DNA of 5,740 nt from an uncultured Porphyromonadaceae bacterium (GTDB lineage Bacteria > Bacteroidota > Bacteroidia > Bacteroidales > Muribaculaceae). Below the pieces are notes generated by a model, which was not told where the DNA came from, ran no database searches, and saw nothing but the letters and a program-made list of their open reading frames with translations. The stretch covers positions 1 through 5,740 of the forward strand of contig USGZ01000126.1 in NCBI GenBank assembly GCA_900554265.1, written 5' to 3'. A program made the position numbers and the translations under genes. Below are positions 1 through 5,740 of this stretch, piece by piece. Positions within the stretch are counted from its first letter, which is position 1. Each line of letters begins with the position of its first letter.

Positions 1-1046
1 AGACCGACTATACCGTGACCGGCCACTTCATGTCCGGGCTCCAGGCGTCCGCCGAGTCCGAGCCCCTGGCCGTCTACACCGGCCGTCCCGGCCTGGACCG
101 TCTGGCCGTCGAGGCGACGGCAGCCGACGAAATCGGCGAGAACTCCTTCACCGCACACTGGAACAAGCTTCCCGAAGCCAGCGACTACCTGTTCACGCTC
201 TATGAAATCGTGTTCGGCGCTCCTTTCACCGACGCCACCGGCTTCGACGACGGCGTGACCGAGCTCCCCGAGGGCTGGACCTCCTCCTCGCCCGCATCGT
301 ACGGCAACAGCGCCTACTCCGGCGCCGCCGTCCCGGCCCTGCGCCTGGGCAAGCGCGGCGACCACCTCACCTCCGCCGAATATGCGGACGACGTGCGCGG
401 CATTTCCTTCTGGATGCGCGGCAACGCCGCTTCCGAGGGCGACATGGTCCGCATCCTCTACCGTACCGCCGGCGGCAGCTGGGTCGAGCTGGCCACCGAC
501 GAGGTCTACACCGCCAAGGGCGGCAAGACCTTCAGCTACGACGAATTCCCCGCAGGCGCGAAGGCCGTGCGCATCGAATATGCCCGGACCTCCTCGAACG
601 GCGCCATTGCCATCGACGACGTCGAGGTACGCCACGGCATGACCTACGGACGCGAACTCGTCGAAGGCTTCGACGGAATCGCCACCGGCGACGTCGACTC
701 CTATACCGTCGACGCCCTCAAGCCCGAGACCAGCTACAGCTATACTGTCAAGGCAACCGACGGGACTCTCGTCTCCCGCGTATCGAACGAAATCACCGTA
801 GCCACCAAACCCTCCTCCGGCATCTGCGCACCCGAAGCCCCCGGCATAACCGTGGCTGCCCGCGGCCTTGAAATCACCGTAGCCGGCGCTCCGGCCCTGC
901 AGGCCATCGCCGTCTGCGACATCGCCGGACGCACCGTGGCATCCACAGCTGCCGACACCGCCGGCAATGCCTCCCTGGCCCTTCCCGCTCCCGGAATCTA
1001 CATCCTCCGCGCCGGAACGGCAGCACTGAAAGTAGCCGTAAAATAA
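1..1046 (+). CDS. Modular surface protein, FN3 / choice-of-anchor J / T9SS-like C-terminal domain (5' partial)
   Basis: This is the C-terminal part of a larger exported protein. The frame is open from base 3 (codons for T-D-Y precede the GTG at 15), so GTG 15 is internal and the true start lies upstream. Numbering from codon 15 as residue 1: residues 1-23 are the last strands of one FN3 domain (ending EPLAVYTG). Residues 24-64 begin a second FN3 (SFTAHWNKLP...YLFTLYEI). Residues 65-209 look like an inserted choice-of-anchor J beta-sandwich (LPEGWTSSS, ISFWMRG, hallmark AIDDVEV at 199-205). FN3 strands resume at about 211-264 (TSYSYTVKATDG). Residues 265-343 form a sorting-like domain ending PGIYILRAG...LKVAVK, which fits the end of T9SS type A C-terminal domains, although the usual YPNP motif is absent. 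The stop is TAA at 1044-1046. The specific ligand is unknown; a role in adhesion or surface binding is inferred from the modules only. Confidence 0.85.
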   Translation, partial: TDYTVTGHFMSGLQASAESEPLAVYTGRPGLDRLAVEATAADEIGENSFTAHWNKLPEASDYLFTLYEIVFGAPFTDATGFDDGVTELPEGWTSSSPASYGNSAYSGAAVPALRLGKRGDHLTSAEYADDVRGISFWMRGNAASEGDMVRILYRTAGGSWVELATDEVYTAKGGKTFSYDEFPAGAKAVRIEYARTSSNGAIAIDDVEVRHGMTYGRELVEGFDGIATGDVDSYTVDALKPETSYSYTVKATDGTLVSRVSNEITVATKPSSGICAPEAPGITVAARGLEITVAGAPALQAIAVCDIAGRTVASTAADTAGNASLALPAPGIYILRAGTAALKVAVK

Positions 1047-1073
1047 GAGGCTTGCCTGACTCCCCGACATCCA

Positions 1074-1106
1074 TTGAGCAATAAATTCTAAACAATTCTA
1101 TTATTT
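1074..1106 (+). promoter_or_regulatory. Weak promoter candidate (Bacteroidota -33/-7-like)
   Basis: A TTG at 1074-1076 is followed 22 bases later by TATTATTT at 1099-1106. The Bacteroides consensus is TTTG, about 19-21 bases, then TAnnTTTG, so the -7 element matches only in part (an extra base before the T-run and no final G). If this box is real, transcription would start near 1110, which places the inverted repeat at the very 5' end of the mRNA. The match is weak and no other box in the gap is better. Confidence 0.3.
1084..1100. repeat. Short direct repeat AATTCTA x2, 10-base period
   Basis: AATTCTA occurs at 1084-1090 and again at 1094-1100, so the copies are offset by exactly one helical turn and fall between the proposed -33 and -7 elements. 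Such spacing would let a dimeric protein bind one DNA face, but in an AT-rich stretch seven bases may recur by chance. Confidence 0.35.
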
Positions 1107-1109
1107 CCG

Positions 1110-1145
1110 CCCTGCGGCCGTCAAACGGTTTCTGCGGCCGCAGGG
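1110..1145 (+). promoter_or_regulatory. GC-rich perfect inverted repeat (11-bp stem, 14-base loop) in the leader
   Basis: The arm CCCTGCGGCCG at 1110-1120 is perfectly complementary to CGGCCGCAGGG at 1135-1145, with 14 loop bases at 1121-1134. The stem would be very stable in RNA. CTGCGGCCG also occurs as a direct repeat (1112-1120 and 1132-1140, offset 20), and the right copy sits in a perfect 12-base palindrome, CTGCGGCCGCAG, at 1132-1143. No U-run follows (TTCTCAAG comes next), so this is not a classic Rho-independent terminator. It could be a 5' mRNA-stabilising hairpin, a translational control element or a poorly canonical terminator of the upstream gene. Confidence 0.75.
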
Positions 1146-1161
1146 TTCTCAAGAGAAACCG
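1126..1161 (+). promoter_or_regulatory. Second complementary pair, possible H-type pseudoknot with the 1110-1145 hairpin
   Basis: CGGTTTCT at 1126-1133 lies in the loop of the 11-bp hairpin and is perfectly complementary to AGAAACCG at 1154-1161. Both stems can form together because they cross: stem 1 is 1110-1120 with 1135-1145, stem 2 is 1126-1133 with 1154-1161, one base (1134) joins them, and the connecting loops are 5 and 8 bases. That is the geometry of an H-type pseudoknot. Stem 2 ends 11 bases before the ATG at 1173, inside the region a ribosome covers during initiation. The pairing is seen directly; folding and function are inferred. Confidence 0.5.
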
Positions 1162-1172
1162 ATTCATACATT

Positions 1173-1244
1173 ATGAAAAAAATTCTATTCTGGATTTTTT
1201 CCGCAGTGCTCGCAGTAGCTGTCGCCATGCCGACAACTGCCGCC
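1173..1244 (+). other. Signal peptide
   Basis: The N-terminus begins MKK, followed by a hydrophobic core from I4 to M19 (ILFWIFSAVLAVAVAM) and a small-residue site PTTAA. Cleavage is likely after A23 or A24. There is no lipobox cysteine, so a Sec/signal peptidase I route is expected rather than a lipoprotein. Confidence 0.9.
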
Positions 1245-4200
1245 ACCGTTGCCAAGAAGGCAGGCCTGCGTAGCGGCGAGCCCAGCGCTCTTACCGCCAC
1301 GGCCAGCGCTTCCCGCGCAAAAATGACCGTGCCTGTGCTGAAGACCCGTAGCCTTCAGAGCGCTGACGGAATCCTGCGTTCCGCCCGTGCCGCCAGCGCC
1401 ATCGCCGCCGGCCAGCCGCGCTACCGCGTTCTCGCCGAGGGCGCCGAGCTGCCCGACCTGCAGGGTATCGTGCTGTTCAATACTACCTTCACCCAGGAGT
1501 CCCAGCCCACAGGCCTCTACAAGGTGAACACGGCAACCACCGAGCTCATCCACGAGATGAAAGGCGGTAGCTACGGCGCATTCCTCATCGACGGCAAGTA
1601 TTATCTGACAGATTACGAGTCCTTCTGGGGCATGATATTCGTCAATACTTATGTATATGATGCCGAAAGCGGCGAACTTATCAAGAACAACAGCGGCGAT
1701 GTCGACAATATCTTACTTGCCGGCGTATATGTTCCCGCCGAGGATATCGTTTACGGCGTAGGTTACAATGCCGAAGGCGACGGTCTCCAGTTCGCGAAGT
1801 ATCAGTACTCCGAGGACGGCGTTACCGTAACCCCCATTGCCGCTTTCAACTCCAACATCAACAGCATGGCTGTCGATGCCGAGGGCCAGCTTTATGCAAT
1901 CACCTATACAGGCCATGAGGAAGGCGAAGACTTCGTAGTCGATTCGTCCGCCCTGTGCAAGATGGACAAGGCAACCGGCGCCCTGACCGAAATCGGCCAG
2001 ACCGGTGCGGCTCCTTTGTATCTGTCGTCTTCCTGCATCGACCCCAAGACCGGCAAGATGTACTGGGACGTATGCCCCGCCGACGAAACCTCGACCCTCT
2101 ATGAGGTCAACCTGACTACCGGCGCCCTGACCGCAGTTCTGGAGTACACCTACTCCGACGAAATCATGGGTCTCAATGTTCCGCAGCCCGCTGCCGAAGC
2201 CGGCGCTCCGGCCGCTCCCGAGAACCTGGCCGTTTCCTTCCCCGAAGGCGCTCTCGTAGGTACCGTTGAGTTCGACGCACCCTCGACCCTGTTCGGCGGC
2301 ACCGCCGCTTCCGGCGAGCTGAGCTACAAGGTGCTTGCCAACGGTGCTGAAGTAGCCACCGGCACCACCGCCTTCGCAGCACATGTATCTGCATCCGTAA
2401 CCCTTACCGAGGCAGGTGCCTACGACTTTATCGTTACCGTTTCCAACGCTGTCGGCGCATCGCCCAAGGCCAAGACCAGCGTATTCGTGGGCAACGGCGT
2501 TCCCGCCGCTCCCGAGGTAAGCCTCGTTTATGCCGACGGCAAGATGAACCTCAGCTGGGAAGCCGTTACGACGACCGTCGACGGCGGCTATATCAATCCC
2601 GCAGCCGTTACCTATACCGTCACCCGCGTCAACGACGCTACCGTAGTTGCCCAGAGCATCAGCGCAACCTCCTTCAGCGAGGAAGTGGCCGAGCCTGCTG
2701 AAATCACCAGCTACAGCTACAGCGTACGCGCCGAGTCCGCAGGCCTGCAGTCGCTGCCCGGCGTCTCCAATTCCGTTGTCCTCGGTGCAATCGTTCCTCC
2801 CTACAGCAACGACTTCTCCGACGAAGACGCTCTCGCCGGCTTCACCATCCTCGACGAGAACGGCGACGGAAAGGGCTGGATGATCAGCGGCGGCGCCCTG
2901 CGCATGGCCTACAACGGCAGCCTTGACATGGACGACTGGTGCATCACTCCTCCGATGAAACTCGAGGCCGGCAAGGCTTACACCATAAGCTTCGACGCCT
3001 ATGCCAACGGAACTTCCTATCCCGAACGCGTGGAAGCCAAGTGGGGCAGCACCAACAGCGCAGCCGGCATGACCAACGAACTCATCCCCGCTACCGTCCT
3101 CAATTCCAAGGATCCCGTCAACCTGAAGGGCTACATCGTACCTGAGACCACCGGCACCTACTTCATCGGTATCCACGGCATCTCCGATCCGGATATGTTC
3201 TATCTGTACGTGGACAACCTGGAAATCAGCGCAGGCATGTCCGCCGACCAGCCCGGCGCAGCCACCGACATCGTCGTAACTCCCGATCCCGCCGGCGCCC
3301 TCAAGGCCACCATCTCCTTCAAGGCTCCCGCCGTCAACTTCGCCGGCGCTGCCCTGACCGAACTTACCAGCGTTGTCGTAAAGCGCGGCGACGCAGTAAT
3401 CAAGACTTTCGAGAATCCCGCAATCGGCGCAGAACTCTCCTGCGAGGACACCTCCATCGAAGCTTCCGGCGAAGTGACCTATACCGTCCAGGGCTTCAAC
3501 TCCAACGGTGACGGTATCGTTGCCTCCGCTTCCGCATATGTGGGCTTCGGCGTTCCCGCCGCCCCCGAGACCGTGAACATCACCGAGACCGAGACCCTCG
3601 GCCACGTAATGCTGACCTGGGACCCCGTCCTCACTGACGTCAACGGCCTTACATATCCCGCCGGTTCCGTAACATATCTGGTTGCCGAGTACAACAACGG
3701 CTGGCAGCCCATCAGCGATCCCATCGCCGGCACTTCCTATACTTTCCAGGCCGTAGAGGAATACGCCCAGGACTTCGTACAGTACGCAATCTTCCCCCAG
3801 AGTGCCGAAGGCATCGGTTCCGGAACGGCTTCCGATCTTATCGTGGTAGGCTTCCCCTACTATGAGATGACCGAATCCTTCCCCAACGCTACTCTCGACG
3901 GCCTCGCATGGGCCACCGGCTTCAGCGTGGCCGAGGCAAGCTGGACCATCGCCGACGATTCCAAGTTCTCCGACCTGGCTTCCCAGGACGGCGACAACGG
4001 CTTCGCTCTGATGCAGGGCCGCTACCTCGACTCCGCATCTTCCCTGATGACCGCCAAGATTTCTCTCGAGGAATCCGTCAACCCCGGCATCTCCTTCTAC
4101 ACCTACAACATCATCAACGCCGAGACCCAGGCTCCCGACATCAATGAAATCAACCTCTACGTACGCGAGGTAGGCACTCCCGACTGGGTTCTGCTCAGCA

Positions 4201-5720
4201 ACACCGTTATCAGCGAGGTTGGCGGCGACGCTGTCGACGCATGGGTTCCCGTTGTGGCTTCCCTGTCCGCTTACGCTGGCAAGACCATCCAGGTTCGCTT
4301 CGAAGGCGTAATAAAGCACTACACCAGCATCATGATCGACAACATCAAGGTCGGCTCGATGCTGAACCAGGATGTAAAGGCCGTGTCCATCGCCGCTCCG
4401 GCCAACGTCGTTGCCGGCGCTGACTTCAATGTCGACGTAACCGTCCTCAACAACGGTATCGAGGCTACCGGCGCCTTCACCGTCAACCTGCTCTCCAACT
4501 GGGAGGTTGTAGCTACCGAGAATGTCGAGACCCTCGCCGTAGGTGAGAGCAAGACCATCTCCTTCCCGCAGACCATGAGCGCCGTGGCTTCCGAGCCCGT
4601 GACCTATATGGCTATGGTTTACTACGAGAACGACCAGAACACCGAGAACAACAACACCGAGAACCTCTTCGTAACTCCGAAGCACTCCAACCTGCCCGTT
4701 GTACAGGACCTCAAGGGCGAGAACGTTGCCGAAGGCGTCAAGCTGACCTGGAACGAGCCTAACCTCGAGGGCGGTGCCATCGAGACCGTTACCGAGAACT
4801 TCGAGAACTGCGAAAGCTGGGCTCACGAGCTCGAAGGCTGGACATTCGTCGACGTCGACAATTCTCCCGTAGGCGGCTTCCAGAATTCCGACGTTCCCGG
4901 AATCACTCCCGGTTCCTCCACCGCATCCTTCTTCGTATTCGACTGCAGCGAGTCTCAGTTCAACCAGTCCTTCGCCGCACAGTCCGGCAGCAAGTATCTG
5001 GCAGCTCTGTTCCGCTACGACGACGGCACTACCAGCGACTGGGCCATCAGCCCCGCTCTGTCCGGTAACGCCCAGACCATCTCCTTCTACGCCCGCAGCT
5101 ACTCCGCACAGTATCCCGAGTCGCTGAAGGTATTCTACAGCACCGGCAGCCTCGAGACTTCCGACTTCATCGAACTCTACAGCCAGAGCACCGTTCCCGG
5201 CGAATGGACTCTCTACAATGTAGACCTGCCCGCCGGCGCACAGTACTTCGCAATCAACAGCTGCGGTACCGCATCCTTCATGCTGATGGTCGACGACGTG
5301 ACCTTCGAGCGCGGCAGCGGCACAGCTAATCTCGAGCTCAAGGGCTACGATGTATACCGCGACGGCGTCAAGCTCAACACCGAGCTTGTCGGCGAAACCG
5401 AATTCATCGACACCACCGCCGAAGCCGACGAATTCTACACCTACAGTGTAGTTGCAGTCTACGACCGCGGTGTTTCCGCTCCCGAAAGCGTGGAGGTTGA
5501 ATGCAGCGGCCTGTTCGAAATCGGCGCAGGCATCTCCGTCAAGGCTGTCGACGGCAACATCGTTGTCCTCGGTGCCGAAGGCCAGAACCTGGTGATCAAC
5601 GCTATCGACGGCAAGGTTGTATTCGCCGGCAAGGCTGCAGCCGAAACCAAGGTTGCCGTGGCCGGCGGTGTCTACACCGTCAAGGTCAACACCAAGGTTG
5701 TCAAGATTATCGTCCGCTGA
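1173..5720 (+). CDS. Exported multidomain surface protein: beta-propeller-like, FN3, choice-of-anchor J, CARDB-like, T9SS-like C-terminus
   Basis: This complete 1515-residue gene encodes a probable secreted or outer-surface binding protein. The ATG at 1173 is chosen because a signal peptide follows at once. No Shine-Dalgarno sequence is visible; the AT-rich CATACATT before the ATG is usual for Bacteroidota. Domains in order: signal peptide 1-24; basic, Ala/Ser-rich segment 25-85; beta-propeller-like region about 88-336 with recurring LY-x-V-N/D-x-x-T-G-x-L-T blades; FN3-like 344-440 and 443-540; J domain 541-690 (DENGDGKGW at 561-569, DDWCITPP at 587-594, VDN at 680-682); FN3-like 693-791 and 794-893; J domain 895-1062 (MIDNIKV); CARDB-like 1066-1169; FN3 start 1171-1199 (VKLTWNEP), J domain about 1200-1382 (SDWAISPAL, MVDDVTF), FN3 end 1385-1445 (GYDVYRDG); sorting-like domain 1446-1515 ending GGVYTVKV...VKIIVR. 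The last FN3/J arrangement is like P. gingivalis HagA and gingipain adhesin regions. No protease or other catalytic domain is recognised. The ligand is unknown. Confidence 0.93.
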   Translation: MKKILFWIFSAVLAVAVAMPTTAATVAKKAGLRSGEPSALTATASASRAKMTVPVLKTRSLQSADGILRSARAASAIAAGQPRYRVLAEGAELPDLQGIVLFNTTFTQESQPTGLYKVNTATTELIHEMKGGSYGAFLIDGKYYLTDYESFWGMIFVNTYVYDAESGELIKNNSGDVDNILLAGVYVPAEDIVYGVGYNAEGDGLQFAKYQYSEDGVTVTPIAAFNSNINSMAVDAEGQLYAITYTGHEEGEDFVVDSSALCKMDKATGALTEIGQTGAAPLYLSSSCIDPKTGKMYWDVCPADETSTLYEVNLTTGALTAVLEYTYSDEIMGLNVPQPAAEAGAPAAPENLAVSFPEGALVGTVEFDAPSTLFGGTAASGELSYKVLANGAEVATGTTAFAAHVSASVTLTEAGAYDFIVTVSNAVGASPKAKTSVFVGNGVPAAPEVSLVYADGKMNLSWEAVTTTVDGGYINPAAVTYTVTRVNDATVVAQSISATSFSEEVAEPAEITSYSYSVRAESAGLQSLPGVSNSVVLGAIVPPYSNDFSDEDALAGFTILDENGDGKGWMISGGALRMAYNGSLDMDDWCITPPMKLEAGKAYTISFDAYANGTSYPERVEAKWGSTNSAAGMTNELIPATVLNSKDPVNLKGYIVPETTGTYFIGIHGISDPDMFYLYVDNLEISAGMSADQPGAATDIVVTPDPAGALKATISFKAPAVNFAGAALTELTSVVVKRGDAVIKTFENPAIGAELSCEDTSIEASGEVTYTVQGFNSNGDGIVASASAYVGFGVPAAPETVNITETETLGHVMLTWDPVLTDVNGLTYPAGSVTYLVAEYNNGWQPISDPIAGTSYTFQAVEEYAQDFVQYAIFPQSAEGIGSGTASDLIVVGFPYYEMTESFPNATLDGLAWATGFSVAEASWTIADDSKFSDLASQDGDNGFALMQGRYLDSASSLMTAKISLEESVNPGISFYTYNIINAETQAPDINEINLYVREVGTPDWVLLSNTVISEVGGDAVDAWVPVVASLSAYAGKTIQVRFEGVIKHYTSIMIDNIKVGSMLNQDVKAVSIAAPANVVAGADFNVDVTVLNNGIEATGAFTVNLLSNWEVVATENVETLAVGESKTISFPQTMSAVASEPVTYMAMVYYENDQNTENNNTENLFVTPKHSNLPVVQDLKGENVAEGVKLTWNEPNLEGGAIETVTENFENCESWAHELEGWTFVDVDNSPVGGFQNSDVPGITPGSSTASFFVFDCSESQFNQSFAAQSGSKYLAALFRYDDGTTSDWAISPALSGNAQTISFYARSYSAQYPESLKVFYSTGSLETSDFIELYSQSTVPGEWTLYNVDLPAGAQYFAINSCGTASFMLMVDDVTFERGSGTANLELKGYDVYRDGVKLNTELVGETEFIDTTAEADEFYTYSVVAVYDRGVSAPESVEVECSGLFEIGAGISVKAVDGNIVVLGAEGQNLVINAIDGKVVFAGKAAAETKVAVAGGVYTVKVNTKVVKIIVR
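1434..2180 (+). other. Beta-propeller-like domain (residues about 88-336)
   Basis: Four stretches share the blade pattern L-Y/C-x-V/M-N/D-x-x-T-G-x-L: GLYKVNTATTELI (114-126), YVYDAESGELI (160-170), ALCKMDKATGALTEI (260-274) and TLYEVNLTTGALTAV (308-322). Between them are strands such as MAVDAEGQLYAITY and CIDPKTGKMYWDV, which also recur. This is the rhythm of PQQ/YVTN-type propellers, which bind proteins or glycans. The blade number cannot be settled by eye; six or seven would fit the length. Confidence 0.6.
2202..4358 (+). repeat. Two diverged tandem FN3-FN3-J units (about 350-370 residues each)
   Basis: Unit 1 covers about 2202-3242 and unit 2 about 3249-4358. Each has an Ig/FN3-like domain, a junction reading G-[NF]-GVPAAPE, a second FN3-like domain with [LS/LT]-W and a later AVTY/SVTY strand, and a choice-of-anchor J domain ending in a V/I-D-N strand. 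The junction is also conserved in DNA: 2496-2516 and 3549-3569 match at 20 of 21 bases. Elsewhere the units are strongly diverged, so this is an old internal duplication or module reuse rather than a recent tandem copy. Confidence 0.65.
4368..4679 (+). other. CARDB-like domain (residues 1066-1169)
   Basis: The segment has the CARDB plan: a starting strand DVKAVSIAAP, then VAGADFNVDVTVLNNG, a middle strand FTVNLLSNWEVVATENV, the LAVGESKTISF turn, and a last strand VTYMAMVYYENDQNTENN. CARDB domains are beta-sandwich spacers or adhesion modules in bacterial surface proteins. The domain end contains a 15-base in-frame DNA repeat (AACACCGAGAAC at 4638-4649 and 4653-4664) that encodes NTEN twice. 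Confidence 0.7.
4683..5507 (+). other. FN3 domain split by an inserted choice-of-anchor J domain
   Basis: The first FN3 strands, NLPVVQDLKGENVAEGVKL then TWNEP (1173-1196), stop where a J domain begins (TENFENCESW at 1207-1216, then GWTFVDVDN). After its closing VDDVTFERG (1373-1381) the missing FN3 strands appear: LKGYDVYRDGVKLN, ETEFIDTTA and YTYSVVAVYDRGVSAPESV. From family knowledge, P. gingivalis HagA and gingipain adhesin regions have the same order: VKLTW...P, J domain(s), then YTVYRDG. Confidence 0.75.
5508..5717 (+). other. T9SS-like C-terminal sorting domain (residues 1446-1515)
   Basis: The last 70 residues have two short strands (GNIVVLGAEG, LVINAIDGKVVFAG) and end in GGVYTVKVNTKVVKIIVR. 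This matches the type A sorting-domain ending: dG-x-V, then a G-[IV]-Y-x-V strand, then K-x-x-V with a basic last residue. The usual YPNP-like motif at the start is missing. In T9SS species such domains direct outer-membrane passage and are cut off; whether this organism has T9SS cannot be seen here. Confidence 0.65.
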
Positions 5721-5727
5721 CATACTC

Positions 5728-5739
5728 TGACGAAAGTCA
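5728..5739 (+). terminator. Small GAAA-tetraloop hairpin after the stop codon, possibly incomplete
   Basis: TGAC at 5728-5731 pairs with GTCA at 5736-5739 around a GAAA loop, 8 bases after the stop codon. A four-pair stem with a GNRA loop is weak on its own, and the window ends one base later, so any U-run or further structure is not visible. Confidence 0.25.
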
Positions 5740-5740
5740 T

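Larger units (their letters stand above)
1047..1172 (+). other. Intergenic region / leader of the downstream surface-protein gene
   Basis: These 126 bases separate two same-strand genes. The first part (to about 1106) is AT-rich, unlike the GC-rich coding sequence on both sides, as expected for a promoter. The second part holds a GC-rich inverted repeat and then an AT-rich run to the ATG. There is no T-run after the inverted repeat on either strand, so no standard intrinsic terminator is visible for the upstream gene. The gap and the AT-rich block suggest the downstream gene has its own promoter. Confidence 0.6.

Noticed and set aside
15..17. GTG at 15 as the start of the first gene
   Set aside because: The frame is open to the window edge and the preceding codons continue an FN3 strand (TDYTVTG); there is no signal peptide after the GTG.
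1110..1145. Classic intrinsic terminator for the upstream gene
   Set aside because: No T-run follows the stem on either strand (TTCTCAAG on plus, GGAAATAATAG on minus), so only a non-standard terminator role remains possible.
874..1167. Minus-strand open frame spanning the end of the first gene and the intergenic region
   Set aside because: The translation is Arg/Cys-rich and low complexity with no domain, and most of it overlaps a well-supported gene on the other strand.
4638..4664. 15-base repeat (AACACCGAGAAC twice) as a CRISPR or mobile-element trace
   Set aside because: It is in frame, encodes NTEN twice within the CARDB-like domain, and has no further copies or spacers.
1713..5723. 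Long minus-strand open frame (1336 codons) as a gene
   Set aside because: It is exactly in codon register with the real gene, its translation is a Gly/Val/Asp/Ala-rich shadow without recognisable domains, and its start codon merely abuts the sense stop. Codon bias explains it.

Overview
The window looks like part of a gut-type Bacteroidales genome, and this is inferred from three things. Both proteins are built from fibronectin-III (FN3)-like and cleaved-adhesin/choice-of-anchor-J beta-sandwich modules and end in a type IX secretion (T9SS)-like C-terminal domain. The second gene starts with no Shine-Dalgarno sequence in an AT-rich stretch, as is common in Bacteroidota. Third codon positions are strongly GC-rich, which would suit a high-GC genus such as Alistipes or some Muribaculaceae; the genus cannot be fixed from this sequence alone.

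Layout: (1) positions 1-1046, the 3' part of a surface-protein gene whose start lies before the window; (2) 1047-1172, a 126-base intergenic region with a weak promoter candidate, a short direct repeat and a strong GC-rich inverted repeat that could form an H-type pseudoknot just upstream of the next start codon; (3) 1173-5720, a complete 1515-residue exported modular protein (signal peptide, beta-propeller-like domain, two FN3-FN3-J units, a CARDB-like domain, an FN3 split by a third J domain, C-terminal sorting-like domain); (4) 5721-5740, a short tail with a small GAAA-loop hairpin cut by the window end.

The two genes lie on the same strand and share a C-terminal plan: an FN3 domain interrupted by a J domain, then a sorting-like domain ending in a G-[IV]-Y-x-[LV] element and a basic last residue. 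This resembles the HagA/gingipain haemagglutinin arrangement of Porphyromonas gingivalis. They are probably cell-surface or secreted adhesion/binding proteins from a repeated family. No enzyme, RNA gene, CRISPR array or mobile element is visible. The most unusual feature is the predicted leader RNA structure at 1110-1161.
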